58,053 bases of DNA. Source: Bacteroidales bacterium (GTDB taxonomy: Bacteria > Bacteroidota > Bacteroidia > Bacteroidales > WCHB1-69). A model generated the notes under the pieces. That model was not told where the DNA came from. It was given only the letters and a program-made list of their open reading frames with translations, and made no database searches. The translations under genes and the position numbers were made by a program. Shown in pieces: positions 16,421 through 25,091 of this stretch. The number at the start of each line of letters is the position of its first letter. Within the stretch, counting starts at the first letter, position 1. Location of the stretch: assembly GCA_017525505.1 (NCBI GenBank), contig JAFXSR010000044.1:1-58053 (forward strand), written 5' to 3'.

Positions 16421-18775
16421 TTACAGTTTCTTTAACAATGGCGACCGGCTCATATCTGTAGGGTTGGTGCCCATAGTTCCTTCCGGCACACGCATGTGTA
16501 TTTTTTTGAAGTGCTTCACCCAGTATTTCGGCAAGTTGCCGTTGGCATCGCGCCAGTTCATGGGCTTTGATTCAAAGAGGTCACCAAAGGCTGCCTGAAC
16601 AAGCTCGGAACAGTAATAGGCGTCGTTGTCAGGAAGGAAAGCGTCGTCGTAGGGTTTCCCAATAAGGTTCTTGGCACGGGTGATGACCGCAACAGTATCG
16701 AAAGACACAGTGAGGCGGTAAATATCGAAAGATTCCATGAAAAACCGAAGTTGGTGCTCTCTTTCGAACTGACTATAGGATATGCGCTGCACACCGTTTT
16801 CCGGCATGGCCTCGATAATCCACACGTCATCCTCACTGTCTCGTTCCACTAACGCCACGTGCGTGTATTCGCCGGTGCTGGCGGAAATAGCATGCTCCAT
16901 ATCCGACCTGTTTTTCGTCAAGAACAGCAGGTCGCCGCTTTGCAGGGTGTACCTAGGATGAAGGGTACTGTTGTCAAGAAATTCGCGCAATCGCATGCTG
17001 TCGGGCATCATCTCGCGCAGAGTTTGCCACAGGACAGGTTGGTAGGTAACAAATTCGGCTTCTCGCCAACACACGACCATGGGTAACATCCATGGATAGT
17101 GCGTGCTTCCGCCAAGGTCAACGTAGGCGGAAGTGTTTCCCCAAACGATAAGGGTGTCGTTGGATTGGTTGACGAAAATTATTGTGTAGCCGCATTGGTT
17201 GGTGCTATATACGCTTCCGCTGGCATATACTTCATGCAAGTCTAACGAGTTATCAGTCAGGCCGAAATCCTTCGGAGTGGGATAAATATGATAACGCTTG
17301 CCAAGAGTCAACAAGGCTTCTTCAATGGACGTGACAGAAAGTTGAAGTGTGTCAGAATCGTTGTCTTTAGCCATGGGAGAAGTATGTATAGAATATCCAT
17401 TTTTGAGATGAGGGTCAAAGCTCTCTTTGGTTATCGTGCGAGAGTTCTCTGTCATGCGCTTGCCATCACGTTGAAAGCCGATGGTCTCTTTATGAACGCC
17501 ATATCCCAGAGTACTGTATGTCGTAATTTCCATACTTTGCAATCCTGGGGCAACAAAAGAAGCCAATGGTTGAGGATAGGTGTAAGGTTCTATGCGGCCA
17601 GCGGTGTCGATGCTAAAATTCGCTCCCTCGCCAGTTCTGATAACTACACGATCCTTGTGGTCGGGGGCGGGAGTCATGCCTGCGATGTCGAGAGGTCGCG
17701 CCACACGGTACCAGCCGTTAGCATCTCGGAGATAGACACTTTTTTCGTCGAAACCCCATAGACGATTATAATGATTAAGCGTCCGTTCCGGTTCGACGAA
17801 GGAACGTTCGGCAGTGAGAAACGGACAGTGGTCCACTACCCCATCGGTTCCCACACGCATCACACCTTCGTTGACCCGGCAATAAAGGCGACCGTCGTGT
17901 ATCCCGATGATGGACAATGCGGTCACCCCCATCGCTTTCCATCGGTCGATTTCCTCCATTAAGATAAGCTGACAGTTGTCGTCTAGTGCCCACATCATCC
18001 CGGAATTGCAATCTACCTCAAAATCCCGTAAGGCAAGTGGGGTGCACTGCCAGCGACCATTACCATCCAGTTTGGTATAATAACTCTTACCAGCTTGCTT
18101 TATGATTAAATAGTTTTTCCACAGCCTCACACAACTCACTTTTTTATCATTAGGGGTGGACATGCGATGGTAAGTACGCCAGTTGTCAGAGGTGCTGTAG
18201 AGTCCTTGGCCAGCAATCCAGCCACTGTCTGCCGAGAACATGTAGATATCGTCTATGCCCATCTTGTAGTCGAAAGACTTGTCGAGCAATGAGGTAAAGG
18301 TACGTCCGCTGTCGGCGCTGAAGGCCAGATAACCATCCTGGGAGCCTGTCCACATGTATCCCCCCTGGCCGCGCCATACAGGATGGAACCATTCTTGTCC
18401 TCGTTTGCTGATGTATGGGATGGAATCCCACGATTGGCCTCCCGTTGTAGTATGCTTGAAAAAACTGCCCCACATATAGCCCACGATGACCGCTGTGTTG
18501 CGATCGAAAGCTACAATATTTTCAAAAGTTTCTCCAAAGAAGCCACCCAGTTCTCCCTCCTGGATAATGTGCCACGGGGAATGAATGTCATCGGCACGAT
18601 AAATCTCATTGCACCTTGTCGCCATCCAAATTGAGCCATCAGGGGCCACAGAAGTGTAAGTAACGACCCAATTGCGGCACACCACATTAAGTTCCGCAAG
18701 CCGGTCGTATTGTTGCGCCCACCCCAACAGCATAAAATATAACAGCAGCGCCCAAATCAAAACTATCTTTTTCAT
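16421..18775 (-). CDS. Secreted beta-propeller protein fused to a YiiX-like cysteine peptidase domain
   Basis: A 784-residue protein with a signal peptide (MKKIVLIWALLLYFMLLGWAQ). Residues about 25-400 have BNR/Ycf48-type propeller blades (SVAPDGSIWMATR, TTTGGQSWDSI, FSADSGRTFTSL, FSADSGWIAGQGLYST). After a linker, residues about 610-745 match the YiiX/YebB (DUF830, peptidase C92, NlpC/P60-superfamily) fold. SGDLLFL at 613 is followed by THVALVE with the catalytic His at about 639, IIEAMP with Glu at about 655, GKPYDDAF, and YYCSELV with the nucleophile Cys at about 722. This order (His before Cys) is the circular permutation typical of YiiX/LRAT-like enzymes, which act on acyl or amide bonds. 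The substrate is unknown. A -7 box lies at 18810-18817. Confidence 0.85.
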   Translation of the reverse strand: MKKIVLIWALLLYFMLLGWAQQYDRLAELNVVCRNWVVTYTSVAPDGSIWMATRCNEIYRADDIHSPWHIIQEGELGGFFGETFENIVAFDRNTAVIVGYMWGSFFKHTTTGGQSWDSIPYISKRGQEWFHPVWRGQGGYMWTGSQDGYLAFSADSGRTFTSLLDKSFDYKMGIDDIYMFSADSGWIAGQGLYSTSDNWRTYHRMSTPNDKKVSCVRLWKNYLIIKQAGKSYYTKLDGNGRWQCTPLALRDFEVDCNSGMMWALDDNCQLILMEEIDRWKAMGVTALSIIGIHDGRLYCRVNEGVMRVGTDGVVDHCPFLTAERSFVEPERTLNHYNRLWGFDEKSVYLRDANGWYRVARPLDIAGMTPAPDHKDRVVIRTGEGANFSIDTAGRIEPYTYPQPLASFVAPGLQSMEITTYSTLGYGVHKETIGFQRDGKRMTENSRTITKESFDPHLKNGYSIHTSPMAKDNDSDTLQLSVTSIEEALLTLGKRYHIYPTPKDFGLTDNSLDLHEVYASGSVYSTNQCGYTIIFVNQSNDTLIVWGNTSAYVDLGGSTHYPWMLPMVVCWREAEFVTYQPVLWQTLREMMPDSMRLREFLDNSTLHPRYTLQSGDLLFLTKNRSDMEHAISASTGEYTHVALVERDSEDDVWIIEAMPENGVQRISYSQFEREHQLRFFMESFDIYRLTVSFDTVAVITRAKNLIGKPYDDAFLPDNDAYYCSELVQAAFGDLFESKPMNWRDANGNLPKYWVKHFKKIHMRVPEGTMGTNPTDMSRSPLLKKL

Positions 18776-18809
18776 GTTATGGTTTCATATTAAAATCACT
18801 TTTAAGTTG

Positions 18810-18817
18810 CAAATATA
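18810..18817 (-). promoter_or_regulatory. Bacteroidota -7 box for the propeller/YiiX gene
   Basis: The minus strand reads TATATTTG (TAnnTTTG), 35 bases before the ATG at 18775. Confidence 0.5.
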
Positions 18818-18850
18818 CAAAAAAACAACATTAGCATGGGAGAAAACACA

Positions 18851-18966
18851 ACCTCCGCCCTCCGGGCACCCGTTGGAGGCTACGCCTCCTTTCTCCTCAT
18901 CGCTCGGCATAGCACACGCAAACGTGGCTCTGCGCTCGCTCGTCGAATCAAACAGAAGGGGAATTA
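18851..18966 (+). repeat. Dispersed intergenic repeat family B, copy 1
   Basis: Shares an ordered series of blocks with 25281-25406: CCGCCCTnCGGGCAC, CTCATCGCTC, CTGCnCTCGCTC, and a terminal AGAAGGGGAATT. It contains two tight hairpins (GCCC-TCC-GGGC and GGAGGC-TAC-GCCTCC). No protein is encoded. Confidence 0.55.
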
Positions 18967-19012
18967 GACGTTTCCGTAAAGCCAAGATATGACGCTGCAT
19001 GCGTGGGCCACA

Positions 19013-19099
19013 CCGACGGTTGGGGCGTACGGGCCTGTGCGGCTACACTTACCGTCGGCTTGATATTTTGGTTACTTTTGGATCATAGCAAAAAGTAAC
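19013..19099 (+). repeat. Inverted-repeat structure after repeat B
   Basis: CCGACGGT (19013-19020) and ACCGTCGG (19051-19058) are perfect inverted arms 30 bases apart. GTTACTTTT (19071-19079) pairs with AAAAGTAAC (19091-19099). Together with repeat B this fills most of the gene-free stretch 18776-19255. It may act as a terminator-like or mobile-derived structure. Confidence 0.45.
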
Positions 19100-19129
19100 A
19101 GAATAGAAAGTTGGTAAAGATCTTTGCAC

Positions 19130-19173
19130 ACTTTCCATCCCCGGAAAGTATGAAGAAATATTTCGTATCTTTG
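19130..19173 (+). promoter_or_regulatory. -7 box with an upstream palindrome
   Basis: TATCTTTG at 19166-19173 fits TAnnTTTG. ACTTTCC (19130-19136) and GGAAAGT (19143-19149) form a palindrome where a -33 element would lie. It probably drives the remnants at 19197-19544 and possibly the helicase. Confidence 0.4.
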
Positions 19174-19196
19174 CCATCTTAAACTGTTCAGTAATA

Positions 19197-19315
19197 TGAA
19201 CTAAATAATGAGCATTAATCTATACAGAACAGGATCTATCAATTCTGACACATAAATGACAAAAGCTTTGTTTTTTGAAACGACAATCAAGTTGTATGAC
19301 AGCGAGAAAAAATAA
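19197..19315 (+). pseudogene. Deletion-collapsed paralogue of the 327-residue secreted protein
   Basis: The leader up to the start (TTAATCTATACAGAACAGG and TCTGACACATAAATGAC) matches the leader of the gene at 15376. Five codons after ATG 19256 the sequence jumps to LFFETTIKLYDSEKK, equivalent to residues about 280-294 of that protein. It then stops at 19313-19315. The join is in frame, giving a 19-residue open frame. This is an internal deletion of most of a duplicated gene. Confidence 0.7.
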
Positions 19316-19327
19316 AATATCATCACT

Positions 19328-19544
19328 ATGAAACAACACCCCATCAGAGAAGGATACATGCCCTATCTGGGCTATCAAACCTATTACCGCATTGTCGGTG
19401 AACCATCAAGCAAGCCTGCCCTGCTTTGTATGCATGGCGGTCCGGGCAGCACACACAACTATTTCGAGGTGCTCGACCGCATCGCCGACACAGGCCGACA
19501 AGTATTGCGAAATTTTGGAGAAATGGTTGGAGGAAAATGATTAA
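19328..19544 (+). pseudogene. Deletion-collapsed proline iminopeptidase gene
   Basis: The first about 60 codons encode the N-terminus of a proline iminopeptidase-type alpha/beta hydrolase (EGYMPYLGYQTYYRIVGE, then the oxyanion-loop motif LCMHGGPGSTHNYFEVLD). After GRQV the sequence jumps to a C-terminal piece in the next frame, YCEILEKWLEEND-stop (stop 19542-19544). About 230 codons, including the nucleophile GxSxG, are gone. The old stop overlaps the helicase start (ATGATTAA). Confidence 0.75.
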
Positions 19545-22284
19545 TCAAATACAAGAGCGAATACTACATTTTAACGGAACATGGAGAAGTTACCAGCAGA
19601 GAATTCTGGACGACCTCGGTTTTCATATTAGAGACAAGAAACTTCACATCGTTGCCGCTCCCGGCGCGGGCAAGACCACCCTCGGCATTGAGATTATCGC
19701 ACGTCTTCAGCACCCAACCCTGATACTTTGTCCTACCAACACCATCAAAGACCAGTGGCGAGAGCGCATCTGTACCTCCTTTCTCCAAGAGAAAGACTAT
19801 GGGCTTGTTTCCACTCATATCAGAAAACCGGGATACTTGACCGTAACCACCTATCAGGCACTTCTGGCCGCATTCTGCGGACGTGCGGAAGAGGACGAGA
19901 CATCTGCACCTAATGAGAGCTCCGAACCGGAAGAGACTGAAACCAAATCCATCTCATCCACCGGAAGATTCAAGCAAGAAAAAGCCAATGAGGTGATTGC
20001 CATTCTGAAAGCGGCGAATATATCAATGCTCTGTTTTGATGAGGCACACCATCTGCGCAGGGAATGGTGGAAAGCGCTTACCTACCTTAATGAACACCTG
20101 AAACCGGAACAGACTCTTGCCCTGACGGCTACGCCTCCCTACGATGCGGAATATGGCGAATGGAAACGCTATCAGGACCTCTGCGGAAAAATTGACGAGG
20201 TGATTTCAATTCCGGAACTGGTAAAGAACGGCGACCTGTGTCCCCATCAGGATTACGTCTATTTTTCGTTCCTGAAGCAGCATGAACGGGATTTGCTGGA
20301 CAAATACAAGCAAAACATCAAGTCTTTCATTGAGATGATCCTGAACGATTCGGAACTGTCAGAGGGGCTGTCGAAAATGAAGTTCTTTGAGGCAGAAGAC
20401 GCCGATGTGGAAATGATTTTCGAGTTGCCGGAGTTCTATATCTCCATCGCCTCTTTGTTAAACGCCAAAGGGTTTCCGATTCCAGAACGTTTTCTGGAAC
20501 TTTTCGATGCCAAACAAAGCGATTTGCCAAAATTCGACCTTAAGCAAACCTCCGCATTCATCAAAGGCTTTTTGGAGAATGAGACGGAGTCGTTCCAACT
20601 TTTCGAATCGAAAAAGGACGAATATTTCAATTTGGCAAAGCGTTTAGGCCTTGTAGTCAACAAAAAGGTAGTTCTTGACGAAAACGTCAAAATCCGCAGA
20701 ATGATTGCCGGCAGCTTGGGGAAGCTGGACTCCATCGTGCAGATTGTCAAACAGGAGTCCTCACAGTTGAAAGAAAAGCTGCGCATGGTCATCCTGACCG
20801 ACCATATCAAGATAGACGACACAGCTTGCCAAAGTATCGGGGTGGTGCCGATTTGGCGAAAGCTGAAAGAAACCGTCATAGAGAACGTGTCTATTGCTGT
20901 GTTGTGCGGATCGCTTATCCTGTTACCGGAAAAAGCCATCAGCAAATTACACAAATCATTGTCTGCCAACAACATTTCAGAAGACAGCATCCATATCAGC
21001 CGTTTTGGTGACGATGACAACTATATCAGAATCACTCCCAAGGAGAGTCTCAGAAACCACATTGTCAGAATCATTACGGAGATGTTCTGTGCGGGCGACC
21101 TGACGGTTCTCATCGGTACGCAGGCATTGCTCGGCGAAGGTTGGGACGCGCCCGCCATCAACTCGCTGATTCTCTCCAGCACGGTGAGTTCATACATGCT
21201 CTCCAACCAGATGCGGGGGCGCGCCATCCGCATCGACAAGCACAACCCCGACAAGGTGTCGAACATCTGGCACCTGGCCACTATCGACTTTCCTGACAAG
21301 AAAGATTTTTCCATGTTCGGAACCATCTCAGACAACGACATGGATGCTTTTCGGATGTGCACTTCCGATCTAGTGCAATTAGACACCCGGTTCAAGGGGT
21401 TTGAGGCACCGTCCTACTATGGCAATCACGAAATCGTGTCAGGAATAGAAAGGATATTGGACGACCCGAGTTACAGAGAAGTCGCTCTGAGGAAAAGAAC
21501 GGAGAAACTTAAAGACAACACTTTGAAACTTGCCAAAAACAGAGAGCTGATACGGCAATGGTGGAACGACGCTTTGTACCTTGGATATAGCCGGAACAAG
21601 GCGATGCACCTGTCAACAGGCGTCGATGTTCCCCGATTGACCACGAAGTCGTTGCTGTTTTATGGATACAAGTCCATGACTCTATCGTTTCTGGCGATCG
21701 TTTTCACTGTCTATCACCTACTTTCAGGAGTGATTCCGTTTATTTTCCTAACCGCTATCACCCTAATAGTCGTTGCCGTCTTTCTTGGAGTAATGGTCGC
21801 AAAATATCTCAAAACAGGAACAGTGGAAGGGGTGATGAAACAAATCTCCATTGCGATTTTGGAAACAATGTCATCTCAAAGACTGATAAAATCATCCATC
21901 AAGAATGTCGGCTTGCAGGTTACGGAAAATCATGGTTCGATTTTTGTCAGTTGTAGCAACCTTCCTGCCGAAGAGAACAACATGTTTATTCAGACCCTGC
22001 AGGAGTTTCTGGATCCGGTTGACAACCCCAGATACCTGCTCATCAAGCATAGCAAATTCCTGGGAAAAATCAAGCAGACAGACTACTTTGCGGTTCCCTC
22101 TGTATTGACGTGGAACAAAAGTAGCATAGAAATATTCCAAAAACTGTGGGAGAAATACATCGGAGAATGCGAGATTGTTTACGTTCGGAATCTTGAAGGA
22201 CGGAAAATACTCCTGAAAGCCCGCAAAGATGCCTCCTCGGCCATGAAACGGAAACGTTCCAAAAGGCTTTCGAAGTGGCAATAA
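19537..22284 (+). CDS. SF2 DEAD/DEAH-type helicase with C-terminal membrane segments
   Basis: A 915-residue protein. ATG 19537 was chosen; longer frames run into the iminopeptidase remnant. The first RecA-like domain has a Q-motif-like WRSYQQRIL, Walker A APGAGKTT (41-48), motif Ia LILCPTN, DEAHH (168-172) and TATP (197-200). A long insert (about 205-440) precedes the second RecA domain with GTQALLGEGWDAP (527-539) and the arginine-finger motif QMRGRAIR (558-565). Two hydrophobic helices follow (about 712-731 and 735-756), then a soluble C-terminal domain of about 155 residues. That layout suggests a membrane-tethered nucleic-acid translocase, unlike cytosolic repair or RNA helicases. It is followed by an alpha/beta hydrolase gene 51 bases downstream. 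Confidence 0.88.
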   Translation: MINQIQERILHFNGTWRSYQQRILDDLGFHIRDKKLHIVAAPGAGKTTLGIEIIARLQHPTLILCPTNTIKDQWRERICTSFLQEKDYGLVSTHIRKPGYLTVTTYQALLAAFCGRAEEDETSAPNESSEPEETETKSISSTGRFKQEKANEVIAILKAANISMLCFDEAHHLRREWWKALTYLNEHLKPEQTLALTATPPYDAEYGEWKRYQDLCGKIDEVISIPELVKNGDLCPHQDYVYFSFLKQHERDLLDKYKQNIKSFIEMILNDSELSEGLSKMKFFEAEDADVEMIFELPEFYISIASLLNAKGFPIPERFLELFDAKQSDLPKFDLKQTSAFIKGFLENETESFQLFESKKDEYFNLAKRLGLVVNKKVVLDENVKIRRMIAGSLGKLDSIVQIVKQESSQLKEKLRMVILTDHIKIDDTACQSIGVVPIWRKLKETVIENVSIAVLCGSLILLPEKAISKLHKSLSANNISEDSIHISRFGDDDNYIRITPKESLRNHIVRIITEMFCAGDLTVLIGTQALLGEGWDAPAINSLILSSTVSSYMLSNQMRGRAIRIDKHNPDKVSNIWHLATIDFPDKKDFSMFGTISDNDMDAFRMCTSDLVQLDTRFKGFEAPSYYGNHEIVSGIERILDDPSYREVALRKRTEKLKDNTLKLAKNRELIRQWWNDALYLGYSRNKAMHLSTGVDVPRLTTKSLLFYGYKSMTLSFLAIVFTVYHLLSGVIPFIFLTAITLIVVAVFLGVMVAKYLKTGTVEGVMKQISIAILETMSSQRLIKSSIKNVGLQVTENHGSIFVSCSNLPAEENNMFIQTLQEFLDPVDNPRYLLIKHSKFLGKIKQTDYFAVPSVLTWNKSSIEIFQKLWEKYIGECEIVYVRNLEGRKILLKARKDASSAMKRKRSKRLSKWQ

Positions 22285-22335
22285 AGTTTTTTGTATCGAT
22301 TGCTGATTGATACATGATATATTAGTTTTATAAAT

Positions 22336-23076
22336 ATGACATTCAATACATACGGAAATAAAGAAAACCAGAGTTTGCTACTAATACCGGGATTAGGGGT
22401 ATCCCATGAGATATTCCTGCCTTTGATAGAACTGCTGAAAAGTCAATACTACATTGTCGCGGTTGGCATCGATGGATTTTTGCTCGGTCAGGAGTCTCAG
22501 TTTACCTCTGTCGATGACCAAGCCGTTCAGGCGACTCAGTACATTCAGGAAAAACTGAATGGGCACCTTGACGTCGCCTATGGTCTCTCTTTAGGCGGAA
22601 AAATACTGTCCAGAATGATGGAACGGAATGAAGTGGTCATAGACCACGCCATTATGGATGCGGCCCCGCTACTTCCTCTGCCTAAATGGAGCGTGAATCC
22701 GCTGCGATATTACCAGAGCTTAAATGTATGGACTTGCTATCACTGGACCGGATTCTGGAAGTTTGTGTTCCATTCCCACTATTTTGATGTTCTATTGGAC
22801 GAATGCAAAAAAGTGTGGCCCTATGGCAAGGGGAAAGCCGTACGCGACGGCTATAAAGATGTCTATACCCAGAAGCTGGAATCCATCCACGGAACCGACA
22901 TCCACTACTGGTACGGCACGAAAGAGGCATTTATCGCCAAGCCACAGGCCGAACATCTGAGCAAAATCCATCCTGACACTCATGTGGAAGTCTTCTCCGG
23001 AATGAATCACGGACAGCTGTTGGTGGATTATCCCGAGGAAATTGCCAATAGGATACTGAGGATGAGTTCGAAATAA
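22336..23076 (+). CDS. Alpha/beta hydrolase
   Basis: A 246-residue hydrolase of the alpha/beta fold without a signal peptide. The oxyanion region LLLIPGLGVS is at about 14-23, the nucleophile elbow is GLSLGG with Ser85, and the C-terminal catalytic His225 lies in GMNHGQLL. The acidic member is probably in the WYGTKEAF segment. It resembles small esterase/lipase-like hydrolases of Firmicutes and Bacteroidota; the substrate is unknown. It starts 51 bases after the helicase stop on the same strand, so co-expression is plausible. It is not a continuation of the iminopeptidase remnant upstream. Confidence 0.85.
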   Translation: MTFNTYGNKENQSLLLIPGLGVSHEIFLPLIELLKSQYYIVAVGIDGFLLGQESQFTSVDDQAVQATQYIQEKLNGHLDVAYGLSLGGKILSRMMERNEVVIDHAIMDAAPLLPLPKWSVNPLRYYQSLNVWTCYHWTGFWKFVFHSHYFDVLLDECKKVWPYGKGKAVRDGYKDVYTQKLESIHGTDIHYWYGTKEAFIAKPQAEHLSKIHPDTHVEVFSGMNHGQLLVDYPEEIANRILRMSSK

Positions 23077-23123
23077 ATAAAAGATATACAGACAAAAAGA
23101 GTGCCCTTTATAGGGGTGCTTAA

Positions 23124-23163
23124 ACAAAACAGGGCCGCCACGATGTGACAGCCCTTTGTTTTG
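23124..23163. terminator. Bidirectional hairpin terminator
   Basis: CAAAACAGGGC and GCCCTTTGTTTTG form a stem between the hydrolase gene and the tRNA pair. On the minus strand it is followed by TGTTTTGTTT, as expected after the tRNA operon. Confidence 0.5.
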
Positions 23164-23236
23164 AGCGGAAAACGAGACTCGAACTCGCGACCCTAACCTT
23201 GGCAAGGTTATGCTCTACCAACTGAGCTACTTCCGC
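23164..23236 (-). tRNA. tRNA-Gly (GCC)
   Basis: A 73-base cloverleaf on the minus strand: acceptor GCGGAAG pairing with TTTCCGC, D-loop AGCTCAGTTGGTAGAGC, anticodon stem AACCTTGCCAAGGTT with anticodon GCC, and T-loop GTTCGAGTC. CCA is not encoded. It lies directly after tRNA-Leu. Confidence 0.95.
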
Positions 23237-23247
23237 TTATATCTTCG

Positions 23248-23332
23248 TACCTCGGGCGGGACTTGAACCCGCACGCTCGCAATGAGCAAGGGATTTTAAG
23301 TCCCTCGTGTCTACCAATTCCACCACCAAGGC
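23248..23332 (-). tRNA. tRNA-Leu (TAA)
   Basis: An 85-base class II tRNA on the minus strand: acceptor GCCTTGG, D-arm GGTGGAATTGGTAGACAC, anticodon stem GGGACTTAAAATCCC with anticodon TAA, a long variable arm (TGCTCATTGCGAGCG) and T-loop GTTCAAGTC. It precedes tRNA-Gly by 11 bases. Confidence 0.95.
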
Positions 23333-23422
23333 ATCCCTTCAAAGAACGAGTTGAACTTCAAAATTGAGGGTGCAAAAATACGACTTTTTTCAATACGATT
23401 TGCACCCTCAGTGATTTTTTTT

Positions 23423-24796
23423 TCATTTTTTCATCATTTCCCCAAAATAATGGTAGAAATAAGGGATGGTTTCTATACCTTTTAGGAAGTGTTCAAGCTT
23501 GTAATTCTCATTGGGTGAGTGAATTGCGTCAGAACCCAAACCAAAACCCATCAAGATGGACTTCACTCCCAAAATTTTCTCAAAACCGGCGATAATGGGA
23601 ATACTTCCGCCGCTACGGGTCGGAATCGGGCGCTTTCCGAAGGTAGTTTCGTAAGCTTTTTCGGCAGCTTTGTACGCAGGCATATCAATTGGCGACACGT
23701 AAGCCTCGCCACCATGGCATGGGGTAACCTTCACTTTCACGCACTTTGGAGCCATCGACTCGAAGTGTTTTTGGAACAATTCGGCTATTTTCTGCGAGCT
23801 CTGGTTGGGTACCAGTCGCATCGACACCTTGGCATGGGCTTCCGACGGCAAAACAGTCTTGGAACCTTCTCCTGTATAACCGCCCCAAATACCGCAAACA
23901 TCCAGCGTAGGACGAATACCTGTGCGTTCGATGGTGGTATAACCTTCCTCGCCATAAACTTCCTCTATATCCAGAGATTTCTTGTATTCTTCCAAATTGA
24001 AGGGTGCCTGAGCCATCAGTGCGCGTTCTTCGGCAGAAACCACCAAAACGTCATCATAAAAGCCCGGAATGGTGATTCTGTTTCTCTCATCGGTCAAAGA
24101 AGCTATCATCTGGCAGAGAATGTTGATGGGATTAGCCACCGCACCGCCAAAGATACCGGAGTGGAGGTCGGCATTCGGTCCCTTCACTTCCACTTCAAGA
24201 TAAGTCAGGCCGCGCAGCCCCACCGTGATAGACGGAGTATCCGTGGCAATCATCGAAGTGTCGGAAACCAGAATGATGTCCGATTTCAGCAGCTCTTTGT
24301 TCTTCTCGCAGAAACCATACAAACTGGTGCTGCCAATTTCCTCTTCGCCTTCGAGCATGAATTTCACATTGCAGGTCAGCTGTCCGGTTTTCACCAAATA
24401 CTCGAAAGCCTTGGCATGCATGAACGACTGTCCTTTGTCATCGTCAGCGCCACGAGCCCAAATCTTTCCGTCTTTGATTACCGGTTCAAAAGGCTTGGTA
24501 TTCCATAACTCCTCGGGGTCAACGGGCATCACATCGTAATGGCCATATACCAGCACCGTAGGAGCTTGAGGATCCACCATTTTCTCGCCATACACCACGG
24601 GATTTCCGTCAGTGGACATCACCTCGGCCTTGTCGGCACCCGCCGCCAAAATCAATTCTTTCCAGCGTTCGGCGCAACGCACCATATCGGCTTTGTTTTC
24701 TGTTTTCGAGCTGATAGATGGTATTCTGATCAGACTGAAAAGCTCTTCCAGAAAACGGTCTTTGTTTTGTTCAATGTAATTTTTAAGGTCTTTCAT
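23423..24796 (-). CDS. M20 family dipeptidase
   Basis: A 457-residue cytosolic metallopeptidase of the M20 (carnosinase/PepV-like, ArgE-DapE-CPG2) family that hydrolyses dipeptides with two metal ions. Ligand motifs are seen in order: VYGHYDVMPVDP (His and general-base Asp), RGADDDKGQ (bridging Asp), EGEEEIGS (catalytic Glu and metal ligand), and VSDTSMI. The dimerisation domain contains HSGIFGG. The C-terminus has RSGGSIP and SDAIHSPNENY with the last His ligand. Length is typical. The gene lies upstream of the tRNA pair on the same strand. Confidence 0.93.
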   Translation of the reverse strand: MKDLKNYIEQNKDRFLEELFSLIRIPSISSKTENKADMVRCAERWKELILAAGADKAEVMSTDGNPVVYGEKMVDPQAPTVLVYGHYDVMPVDPEELWNTKPFEPVIKDGKIWARGADDDKGQSFMHAKAFEYLVKTGQLTCNVKFMLEGEEEIGSTSLYGFCEKNKELLKSDIILVSDTSMIATDTPSITVGLRGLTYLEVEVKGPNADLHSGIFGGAVANPINILCQMIASLTDERNRITIPGFYDDVLVVSAEERALMAQAPFNLEEYKKSLDIEEVYGEEGYTTIERTGIRPTLDVCGIWGGYTGEGSKTVLPSEAHAKVSMRLVPNQSSQKIAELFQKHFESMAPKCVKVKVTPCHGGEAYVSPIDMPAYKAAEKAYETTFGKRPIPTRSGGSIPIIAGFEKILGVKSILMGFGLGSDAIHSPNENYKLEHFLKGIETIPYFYHYFGEMMKK

Positions 24797-24947
24797 ATTT
24801 TATTAGTTTTTTTGATTATATGGTATGCTAAACTTGTTTCATAAATGGTGAGGTTATCAGTTTCGTCATTTCGCGGCGGATTTGTTGTGTGTTTCAGTGC
24901 AAGGACACCCTGCGCCGCGAAGAAGATAGCAGACGGTCTTTAGCCCC

Positions 24948-25091
24948 CACATTACGCTTCGCTTATGTGGAGTTAATAAGATGCGACCTCTCCGAGGTCG
25001 TTGCCGAGGACTTCTAGCGACCAAAAGGAAATGTCCCGAAGGGACATCCTCTTATTAACCCCACATAAGGCCGTAGGCCGCAGTGTGGGGT
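24948..25091. repeat. Hairpin array with inverted modules, related to the MITE interior
   Basis: Two copies of one module face each other. On the left CCCCACAT...ATGTGGAG is followed by TTAATAAG (24955-24980). On the right TCTTATTAACCCC is followed by CATAAGGCCGTAGGCCGCAG and TGTGGGG (25050-25091). Between them are GACCTC-TCC-GAGGTC and ATGTCCC-GAA-GGGACAT hairpins. The right module matches MITE copy 1 (TATTAACCCCGCATAAGC...ATGTGGGG, about 3241-3275). The terminal TACTACTG repeats were not found here. Confidence 0.6.

Noticed and set aside
19426..19536. An extended N-terminus for the helicase
   Set aside because: These codons lie within the iminopeptidase remnant in a different frame; ATG 19537 is followed by the helicase fold directly.
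23519..24508. A 329-codon plus-strand frame opposite the M20 dipeptidase gene
   Set aside because: Antisense shadow of a conserved enzyme; no recognisable domain or promoter.
24948..25091. CRISPR array
   Set aside because: The hairpins have different stems and there are no identical direct repeats of 23-47 bp with spacers of constant length; no cas genes are nearby.
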